Part shown: piece after piece, positions 13,872 through 19,772 of the stretch
Numbering within the stretch: position 1 is the first letter of the stretch
Layout of the letters: every line of letters begins with the position of its first letter
NCBI GenBank assembly: GCA_040512755.1
Contig: JBEVEP010000088.1
Span: 1 to 19,772, forward strand
Reading direction: 5' to 3'
DNA length: 19,772 nucleotides
Source of the DNA: JBEVEP01 sp040512755
Lineage (GTDB): Bacteria > Pseudomonadota > Alphaproteobacteria > Rhizobiales > Rhizobiaceae
The notes under the pieces: generated by a model
The model's input: the letters and a program-made list of their open reading frames with translations, nothing else
The model's database searches: none
Told to the model about the DNA's origin: nothing
Made by a program: the position numbers and the translations under genes

Positions 13872-14359
13872 CACGACGTTCGCTTGCGTGGATGGCCGCG
13901 CTTTTCGCGGTTCTCGTTGCTGCTGACCAATGGGTGAAACATCTGGTCGAAACACGGCTTCCGCTGCAGGAAGTCGTGGATGTTCTCCCGTTCATCGCGC
14001 TCTACCGCACTTACAATACGGGTGTTGCGTTCTCCATGTTTTCCTGGATGGGCGACACCGGCCTGATCCTGTTGTCGCTCTCTGTCATTGCCTTCGTGCT
14101 GTTCCTTACTTACCGGACTTCGCACTGGCAGGTCATCTCTCGGATCGGCTTCACGCTGATCATCGGGGGGGCTGTCGGCAATCTCATCGACCGGGCTGTC
14201 TATGGCCATGTCATCGACTATGTCCTGTTCCATACGCCCGTCTGGTCATTCGCCATCTTCAATCTTGCGGATGCGTTCATCACGATTGGCGCCGGGCTCG
14301 TGTTGTTGGAAGAGTTTCTGGGTTGGCGGCGTGGTCCGGTTGTGACGCCCAACGATTGA
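13868..14359 (+). CDS. lspA: Lipoprotein signal peptidase (signal peptidase II)
   Basis: A 163-residue inner-membrane aspartic protease that cuts the signal peptide of prolipoproteins just before the lipid-modified cysteine. Four membrane helices are visible. Conserved segments are AADQWVKH (18-25), YNTGVAFSM (49-57), GGAVGNLIDR (100-109), and the catalytic aspartates Asp117 (in VIDYVLF) and Asp135 (in FNLADAFI). Length is typical. The start is GTG, overlapping the previous stop as GTGA, and the family sequence supports it. A likely client, a CAP-domain lipoprotein, is encoded at the right end of the window. Confidence 0.96.
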   Translation: MTRRSLAWMAALFAVLVAADQWVKHLVETRLPLQEVVDVLPFIALYRTYNTGVAFSMFSWMGDTGLILLSLSVIAFVLFLTYRTSHWQVISRIGFTLIIGGAVGNLIDRAVYGHVIDYVLFHTPVWSFAIFNLADAFITIGAGLVLLEEFLGWRRGPVVTPND

Positions 14360-14413
14360 CCTTGCCGACCGGGTGCCACACATTCCGACGGCTGAAAGCG
14401 AGGAGTTGCAGAC

Positions 14414-15403
14414 ATGCCGGAAACCTTCAAAGCCATCCTCATTTCACGCGACGAAGACAAAAAGCAGTCAGTCTCGATATCGCAACTGACCGAAGCGGAT
14501 CTGATGGACGGCGACGTCACCGTCGCGGTCGAGGCAACGACCGTGAACTACAAGGACGGACTGGCGATCACCGGCACGGCGCCGGTCGTGCGCCGCTTTC
14601 CGCTGATCCCGGGCGTCGATTTCGCCGGCACTGTAGTCGCCTCGTCACATCCGGACTGGAAGCCGGGCGACAAGGTCTTGCTGAACGGCTGGGGCGTGGG
14701 TGAGACGCATCACGGCGCGTTTTCCGAGCGAGCTCGCGTGAAGGGCGAATGGCTGGTTCCGCTCCCCGAAGGCATGAGCCCGCGGGAAGCGATGGCTGTC
14801 GGAACGGCGGGATACACCGCGATGCTCTCCATCATGGCGCTGGAACGGCACGGGATTACTCCCGAACGCGGCCCGCTTGTTGTGACGGGAGCTGCCGGTG
14901 GCGTCGGTTCCGTTGCCGTCGCCGTCCTTTCCAAGCTTGGATATCATGTGATTGCGTCGACCGGCCGGTTTGCGGAACACGGTTATCTCAAGGACCTTGG
15001 CGCGGCCGAGATAATCGCCAGGGAGGAGCTTTCCGGCCCCGCCAAGCCACTTGGCAAGGAGCGCTGGGCCGGCGGCGTCGACGCGGTGGGCAGCCATACG
15101 CTGGCCAACGTCCTGTCCATGACCTCTTACGGTGGCGCTGTCGCGGCTTGCGGTCTCGCGCAGGGCATGGACCTGCCGGCAAGCGTCGCTCCGTTTATCC
15201 TTCGTGGCGTATCTCTGCTTGGCATAGACTCGGTGATGGCTCCGAAGGCGTTGAGGCTGGAGGCATGGCGGCGGATCAGTACTGACCTCGACCATGAGAA
15301 ACTTGCTGCTCTTTCCACGGTTATGCCATTCGACGGCATCATCAATGCCGCCCACGATATTGTGGAAGGCAAGGTACGTGGACGGCTGGTCGTCGAAATG
15401 TGA
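14414..15403 (+). CDS. AcuI/YhdH-type acryloyl-CoA reductase (MDR family)
   Basis: A 329-residue zinc-free medium-chain dehydrogenase/reductase of the YhdH/AcuI quinone-oxidoreductase group, which uses NADPH to reduce acryloyl-CoA to propionyl-CoA and so protects cells from the toxic acryloyl intermediate. The N-terminal domain has VNYKDGLAITG (44-54) and RFPLIPGVDFAGTV. The cofactor motif is TGAAGGVGSVAV (158-169). The ending RGRLVVEM is typical. No structural zinc cysteine cluster is present, which agrees with this group. AGGAG lies 10 bases before the ATG. It follows lspA by 54 bases. The substrate is inferred from family resemblance; DMSP or propionate genes are not nearby. Confidence 0.88.
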   Translation: MPETFKAILISRDEDKKQSVSISQLTEADLMDGDVTVAVEATTVNYKDGLAITGTAPVVRRFPLIPGVDFAGTVVASSHPDWKPGDKVLLNGWGVGETHHGAFSERARVKGEWLVPLPEGMSPREAMAVGTAGYTAMLSIMALERHGITPERGPLVVTGAAGGVGSVAVAVLSKLGYHVIASTGRFAEHGYLKDLGAAEIIAREELSGPAKPLGKERWAGGVDAVGSHTLANVLSMTSYGGAVAACGLAQGMDLPASVAPFILRGVSLLGIDSVMAPKALRLEAWRRISTDLDHEKLAALSTVMPFDGIINAAHDIVEGKVRGRLVVEM

Positions 15404-15418
15404 CGATCGCGCTGCGAC

Positions 15419-15471
15419 AGCTAAAATTCTAGCTTTCCATCAAAAGCTTCCATAAGCGTTGCCGCTTAAGG
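15419..15471 (+). promoter_or_regulatory. Hairpin-rich leader of the hybrid kinase gene
   Basis: Three inverted repeats crowd the 75-base gap. AGCTA at 15419-15423 pairs with TAGCT at 15430-15434. AGCTTT at 15431-15436 pairs with AAAGCT at 15443-15448. TAAGCG at 15453-15458 pairs with CGCTTA at 15463-15468. The last stem reaches into the ribosome binding site AAGG (15468-15471). The first two stems share bases and exclude each other. Confidence 0.4.
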
Positions 15472-15478
15472 TCCGCTT

Positions 15479-17767
15479 ATGTTGGCGGATTCCGATACGG
15501 GCAGACAAATCTTGCGCATGGACCATTTGCCCGGGGCGGCGATGGAGACCAAAGAGCGTATTTCGCTCAAGCCCCCGCCGCTGGCGCCGGAGATGCCTCA
15601 GGGCAGCATCCGCGCAATGCACGCGGCGTTGATCGGCTCATTGTTCATTCTCGCCGGCGTCGCCTATCTGACAGGAACGCCTGATTTTCTTGTAGCCGCA
15701 ATGATTGTCGCCGGTGTGGGAGGCTGGGTGATCAGCGCCCGGACGATGAAAGCGCAAAAGCAGGCAGCAGCCTTCGTGGATTTGAGCACGGCTCAGAACC
15801 GGGCGGAGTTTGCATCGCTCGCCGACCGCATGTGGGAACTCCAGGAAAGCGAGGAGCGCTTTCGCGGCCTTATCGATGCACTCGGCGATCTTGTCGTCCA
15901 CCGGGATCGCGACGGCCGCATCCTCTATGCCAATCGAGTCTTCGCGGACCTTGTCGGTTTCGAACAAAAGCGCCTGTTCGGCCGCACGCTTGCCGAAGTC
16001 GGGATCGACGTCGGTGTGCCGCCAGACGCCGCGTTTTCGGACGGCGAGTGCCTGAGTTCGACCGACGTCGCTATCCGCAGCGGTCAAGGAATGCGATGGT
16101 TCTCCTGGACCGAACTCTCGGTGTGCGACAAGGTCAGCGGCTCGGTTTCCCATCGTGCGATTGCAAGGAACATCACGGCGCGCAAGCTTGCCGAAACCGC
16201 CCTGATCAATGCCCGTGAGCGGGCAGAGTTCGCGAACCAGGCAAAGTCACGCTTCCTGGCAACTGTCAGTCATGAAATCCGGACGCCGATGAACGGCATC
16301 ATAGGCATGGCCAGGCTGCTTGCCGATACGCGGCTTTCACCTGAGCAACGCACCTATGTCGGTGCGGTCTCCACTTCGGCATCCGCACTGCTCGCATTGA
16401 TAGAGGACCTGCTTGATTACTCCAAGATCGAAGCCGGGCGTATAGATCTGGAGCCGCAACCGGTTTCGCCGCGGGAACTCGCTGAAGGCATTGTCGAACT
16501 GCTGGCATCGAAGGCCTATGCCAAACAGATCGGACTGGGGTGTCATGTGGCGCTTGACGTTCCTCCCATGATCATCGCCGATCCGGGACGTTTGCGGCAG
16601 GTTCTGATGAATCTGATCGGCAATGCGATCAAGTTCACTGATGCTGGCGGTGTGCTGGTTGCAGTCACCATGGCGGGAGAGGGGGAGACGCGCCGGATCC
16701 GCTTTGCGGTAGCCGACACAGGTCCCGGACTATGCAGGGAAGATGTCGAGCGGATCTTTGAGGAGTTCGAACAGGGCGATGGCACGTCGACGCGAAGGCA
16801 CGGCGGCGCCGGACTCGGCCTCGCCATCTCGAGGCACATCGCACTTTCGGTCGGCGGTTCGATTTCTGTCTCAAGCGAACCAGGAAAGGGGTCGGAATTC
16901 GTCTTCGAAATGCCGGCTTCCGGCGCCGACACTGGCGCTTCCGCGCGCACCACATCACTGGCCGGGCGGAAAATCATCCTGATCTCCGAAAATGTGGTCG
17001 AAGCGGAAGCGATCGCACGGACGGTCCAGTCCTGCGGCGGCATTGTCGAGATTGCTTGCTCCGTGGCCCAAGCGTCGACCTTTGCCGGCTCGATCGACAC
17101 ATTGTTGATCGACGCCGCACTTGAACGGGGCGACGGACGCGTCCTGAAGCGAATGCGCGCGGCTGGCTTTGCCGCGGCCAAGGCGGTCACTCTGATCGCA
17201 CCGACGGATCGGGGTGTCCTCGGAAGGCTGCGCGCCAGCGGTTATTCGACCTTCCTGGCGAGGCCTGTCAGGGGCGACACGTTGATACGCGTGCTGAGTT
17301 CGCCGGCAAACGTCGGCGCATCAGTTCCGGCCCAGGGTCCTCAAGCCAGCAAAGCGCAGATTTCAGGCGACGTCGGGCGACGCAGCATGTCGGTTCTCAT
17401 AGCCGAGGACAATGACATCAACGCTCTCCTCGCGCAGGTCACATTGAACAAATCCGGCCATCGGGTTGACGTTGTGGGCAACGGCAGGGCCGCAGTTGAC
17501 GCTCTGACAGAGGCCGGCGGTCATACCTATGACCTGGTGCTCATGGATCTGCACATGCCCGTGCTCGACGGCCTCGATGCGATCGTGCTGATCCGGCGGT
17601 TTGAGGAAGAGAAGGGATGCGCGCCTGTGCCGATCATCGCGCTGTCCGCGGATGGCCAGGAAAAGACGCGTCATTCGGTGCTGGCCCACGGGGCCAGCGG
17701 ATTCATCACCAAGCCGTTCGATCCGGATCTTCTGGTGCGCGTAGTCGAGTCACAGGTCGCGCCTTGA
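15479..17767 (+). CDS. Membrane hybrid histidine kinase, PAS-HisKA-HATPase-pseudoREC-REC
   Basis: A 762-residue sensor kinase. Two membrane helices (about 48-65 and 69-86) are separated by only a few residues, so almost nothing faces the periplasm. Then come a short coiled linker, a PAS domain (about 122-235), HisKA with phosphorylatable His265 in SHEIRTP, and HATPase_c with N-box NLIGNAIKF (378-386), DTGPG (413-417) and GAGLGL (443-448). Residues about 493-610 look like a degenerate receiver without the N-terminal acidic pair. The last domain (about 637-758) is a normal receiver with Asp644, phosphoacceptor Asp690 in VLMDLHMP and Lys745 in TKPF. AAGG is 7 bases before the ATG. The signal and the partner regulator are unknown. 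Confidence 0.93.
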   Translation: MLADSDTGRQILRMDHLPGAAMETKERISLKPPPLAPEMPQGSIRAMHAALIGSLFILAGVAYLTGTPDFLVAAMIVAGVGGWVISARTMKAQKQAAAFVDLSTAQNRAEFASLADRMWELQESEERFRGLIDALGDLVVHRDRDGRILYANRVFADLVGFEQKRLFGRTLAEVGIDVGVPPDAAFSDGECLSSTDVAIRSGQGMRWFSWTELSVCDKVSGSVSHRAIARNITARKLAETALINARERAEFANQAKSRFLATVSHEIRTPMNGIIGMARLLADTRLSPEQRTYVGAVSTSASALLALIEDLLDYSKIEAGRIDLEPQPVSPRELAEGIVELLASKAYAKQIGLGCHVALDVPPMIIADPGRLRQVLMNLIGNAIKFTDAGGVLVAVTMAGEGETRRIRFAVADTGPGLCREDVERIFEEFEQGDGTSTRRHGGAGLGLAISRHIALSVGGSISVSSEPGKGSEFVFEMPASGADTGASARTTSLAGRKIILISENVVEAEAIARTVQSCGGIVEIACSVAQASTFAGSIDTLLIDAALERGDGRVLKRMRAAGFAAAKAVTLIAPTDRGVLGRLRASGYSTFLARPVRGDTLIRVLSSPANVGASVPAQGPQASKAQISGDVGRRSMSVLIAEDNDINALLAQVTLNKSGHRVDVVGNGRAAVDALTEAGGHTYDLVLMDLHMPVLDGLDAIVLIRRFEEEKGCAPVPIIALSADGQEKTRHSVLAHGASGFITKPFDPDLLVRVVESQVAP

Positions 17768-17906
17768 AGATCAATCGCCTTCAGAAGGTTAATGCAAACG
17801 GCCGCGCCCCTCGAACTATTGCCGGAGAGCCGCCTTCACGGTACTGTCATTCTCCTGTTGCACTGTCCTCTTATCCCCGCGCCAACGGCTCGAAGGAGAA
17901 CCGCTC

Positions 17907-18785
17907 GTGCACACAGCTTTGCCCGAGAGTAACGATCGCTCGACTGCCCTCCGGATCGGCCGCAAGAATGATGCCATCGTGAAAGGCGGCATTCTGGGAC
18001 GAATAGGTCCGCTCGAAGTCCGTCTTGCCCGTACGGAAACCGAAATCGCCGCGGCGCAGGAAATCCGCTTCCGGGTCTTTTATGCGGAGCTTGGAGCGAG
18101 ACGACACGCGGCGCATGCGCTCGACGAGCGCGATGCCGACCGGTTTGATTCCGTTTGCGATCATCTTCTCGTGCTCGATAGCCGGCTTTCCGGACCCGAC
18201 CACCGCCGCATTGTCGGCACCTATCGATTGCTGCGCCAGGAAATAGCGAGTGCCGGCGGCGGGTTCTATTCGAACGACGAGTTCGAACTTGAGGAGTTGG
18301 TGGCGCGTCATCCCGCTCATCGGTTCCTGGAACTTGGCCGCTCCTGCGTGTTGCCCGAGTATCGCTCCAAACGGACGATCGAGGTGCTTTGGCAGGGCAT
18401 CTGGGCCTATATCAACCACTTCGGTATCGATGTGATGACAGGTTGCGCATCCTTTCCGGGCACAATTCCCGCCGCGCACGCGGAGGCCTTGTCCTATCTC
18501 GCGCATTATTGCCGCGCGAAACCACATTGGGACGTTCGGGCAGTGACCGGCCGCTACGCGACAATGGACCTGATGCCGGCCGAGGCGATCAGCACCAAAT
18601 CTGCCATTGGATCGATGCCGCCGTTGATCAAAGGGTATCTCCGGCTCGGAGCCAAGATCGGCGACGGTTGCGTCATTGACCACGATTTTGCGACCACCGA
18701 TGTGTTCATTGTCCTTCCGGTCGCCGAGATCAGCACCCGCTACATCAATTACTATGGCACGGAAGCAGAACGCTTCGCAGCGTGA
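17907..18785 (+). CDS. olsB: Ornithine-lipid acyltransferase OlsB (GNAT fold)
   Basis: A 292-residue GNAT-type acyltransferase. OlsB moves a 3-hydroxyacyl chain from acyl carrier protein to the alpha-amino group of ornithine, giving lyso-ornithine lipid, a phosphorus-free membrane lipid important in rhizobia under phosphate limitation. Family segments are AAQEIRFRVFYAELGA (48-63), GTYRLLR, FLELGRSCVLPEYRSKRTIE and a C-terminal GDGCVIDHDFATTDVFIVLP. The start is GTG 17907, with AAGGAG 8 bases upstream and no better ATG. The olsA gene for the second acylation is not in the window. A small YjbR-type gene starts inside its last codons. Confidence 0.9.
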   Translation: MHTALPESNDRSTALRIGRKNDAIVKGGILGRIGPLEVRLARTETEIAAAQEIRFRVFYAELGARRHAAHALDERDADRFDSVCDHLLVLDSRLSGPDHRRIVGTYRLLRQEIASAGGGFYSNDEFELEELVARHPAHRFLELGRSCVLPEYRSKRTIEVLWQGIWAYINHFGIDVMTGCASFPGTIPAAHAEALSYLAHYCRAKPHWDVRAVTGRYATMDLMPAEAISTKSAIGSMPPLIKGYLRLGAKIGDGCVIDHDFATTDVFIVLPVAEISTRYINYYGTEAERFAA

Positions 18786-19170
18786 CCCGTTTGGCGGCGG
18801 GGTCGATCCTGCGGACCTCGCGCTGGCGTTCGAGAAGCTGAGCGAAGCGGCAAAGGCCTTGCCGGAGGTGGAGCCGCACATCTGGTACGGAACGCCAGCG
18901 CTCAAGGTGGGCAAGAAGTCCCTTTGCCGCGTGAAGGATCCCGGGACCGTCGTCCTGATGTGTTCGCTCGAAGAGAAAGAAATGCTGCTGGAGGCTGCTC
19001 CCGACCTTTATTTCGAGACTGACCATTACAAAGGATGGCCGGCGATCCTCGTTCGCATCCATGCAATTCCGCTGGAGGAACTGCGCCATCGGCTTGAGCG
19101 TATCTGGCTGAGGCTCGCACCAAGGAAACTGGTGAAAGAACGCGAGAGGGCCGCGGGCCGCATGCTTTAA
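18754..19170 (+). CDS. MmcQ/YjbR-family protein
   Basis: A 138-residue protein of the MmcQ/YjbR (CyaY-like fold) family, a group seen as possible double-wing DNA-binding proteins but without an established function. Visible family features are LPEVEPHIWYGTPALKVGKK, then LCRVKDPGTVVLMCSLEEKEMLL, and YFETDHYKGWPAILVRIHAI, followed by a helical C-terminus with WLRLAPRKL. I chose ATG 18754; earlier starts in the frame lie deeper in olsB and lack family similarity. It overlaps olsB by 32 bases in another frame and has no clear Shine-Dalgarno sequence, so it may depend on translation of olsB. Confidence 0.82.
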   Translation: MARKQNASQRDPFGGGVDPADLALAFEKLSEAAKALPEVEPHIWYGTPALKVGKKSLCRVKDPGTVVLMCSLEEKEMLLEAAPDLYFETDHYKGWPAILVRIHAIPLEELRHRLERIWLRLAPRKLVKERERAAGRML

Positions 19171-19265
19171 GGCCGTACTTTTCAGACGTGGGGTCATTCA
19201 CAGACGGGACCAGTTGACGGCATTACAACGCGATAGCTTTTTGGTCAGAGAGGGGAGTACTCGCC

Positions 19266-19754
19266 ATGAGCAGGCCACGCATTGCTTTCTCGATAGTCTT
19301 GGGGTCCGCCATCCTGCTGGTGGCTTGCGCCACCGGAACCACCAATGTTCCCGCCACCAAGCTGTTGGATCTGATCAACCAGAAGCGCGCCGAAGCCGGC
19401 TGCCCTCCGGTGGCCGGAAACGACAAGCTTCGTGTCGCAGCCGAGCGCCATGTGTTGGATATGCTCAACAACAAGGCTCATTTGCAGCCGGGCACTGACG
19501 GACACACGGGAACGGATGGCAGCCGTCCTCAAAACCGCATCGCGGATGCCGGCTATGCCGCGAGCGCCACCGGTGAAATCATCTACTGGAGCGATGTTCC
19601 TTCCGACGAGGTCAAGAACGTGGACTGGTGGATGGGAAGCAAGGACCACAAGCCGATCATGCTGAATTGCAGTTACAAGAACGCGGGCGTCGGGCTGCTC
19701 TATCCCAGCGGCACGAAATGGTACTCGGTCGTGGTCTTCGCTTCGCCGCTTTGA
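19266..19754 (+). CDS. CAP/SCP-domain lipoprotein
   Basis: A 162-residue secreted lipoprotein. The signal peptide (1-20) ends in a lipobox LVAC, so Cys21 should be lipidated and cut by signal peptidase II. The mature part is a minimal CAP domain: LLDLINQKRAEAGCPPV, LRVAAERHVLDMLNN, and DGHTGTDGSRPQNRIADAGYAA, then an AGVGLLYPSGTKWYSVVVF end strand. The usual CAP histidine (within ERHVLDM) and a second His in DGHTG are present. Cysteines 46 and 136 could form a disulfide. GGGGAG lies about 10 bases before the ATG. CAP proteins bind ligands or act outside the cell; no precise role is known for bacterial forms like this. Confidence 0.87.
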   Translation: MSRPRIAFSIVLGSAILLVACATGTTNVPATKLLDLINQKRAEAGCPPVAGNDKLRVAAERHVLDMLNNKAHLQPGTDGHTGTDGSRPQNRIADAGYAASATGEIIYWSDVPSDEVKNVDWWMGSKDHKPIMLNCSYKNAGVGLLYPSGTKWYSVVVFASPL

Positions 19755-19772
19755 GCGAAGCCTCGTCGCCGG

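Noticed and set aside
13930..14703. Plus-strand 257-codon frame across lspA and the next gene
   Set aside because: Shadow frame spanning two confident genes in another phase; rich in Arg, His and Cys without motifs.

Overview
The window looks like core chromosome of an alphaproteobacterium in the order Rhizobiales, most likely Phyllobacteriaceae (Mesorhizobium or a near relative). The reasons are the high GC content, the gene order lptC-lptA-lptB-rpoN-hpf-ptsN, an Hsp20 gene paired with a DUF1150 gene, an OlsB-type ornithine-lipid acyltransferase, and rhizobial-type palindromic intergenic repeats. The genus is inference from recalled family features; no search was run.

Layout. Positions 1-656 carry no convincing gene: a GC-rich stretch with a compact hairpin, then a ~140 bp MITE-like imperfect palindrome (395-538), then a second palindromic repeat (539-640) that abuts the ribosome binding site of a LysE/RhtB exporter gene (657-1271). 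A nucleoside hydrolase (minus strand, 1340-2281) faces it. From 2300 to 3162 lies a small heat-shock unit: a heat-shock-like promoter, a ROSE-type RNA thermometer leader, hsp20, and a DUF1150 gene. Converging on it is the minus-strand block lptC-lptA-lptB-rpoN-hpf-ptsN (8362 down to 3255), which covers LPS transport, sigma-54, ribosome hibernation and the nitrogen PTS.

A 318 bp divergent region (8363-8680) separates this block from plus-strand genes: sppA, ihfB, a LapA-like membrane protein, an ornithine cyclodeaminase-family enzyme, a DUF1772-like membrane protein, then a tightly overlapped trio (SAM methyltransferase, SpoU RNA methyltransferase, lspA), an AcuI-type quinone oxidoreductase, a large hybrid histidine kinase with a degenerate and a normal receiver, olsB, an overlapping MmcQ/YjbR gene, and a CAP-domain lipoprotein.

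Together the genes lean toward envelope biology: LptA/B/C, LapA-like, LspA plus a lipoprotein, SppA, and OlsB. No CRISPR array, phage gene, tRNA, rRNA, toxin-antitoxin pair or defence island was seen. I found no undescribed multi-gene system. The most rewarding points are regulatory: the ROSE-like leader of hsp20, the DUF1150 partner, the short leader ORF before lptC, ribosome binding sites inside hairpins, and the palindromic repeats at the left end.
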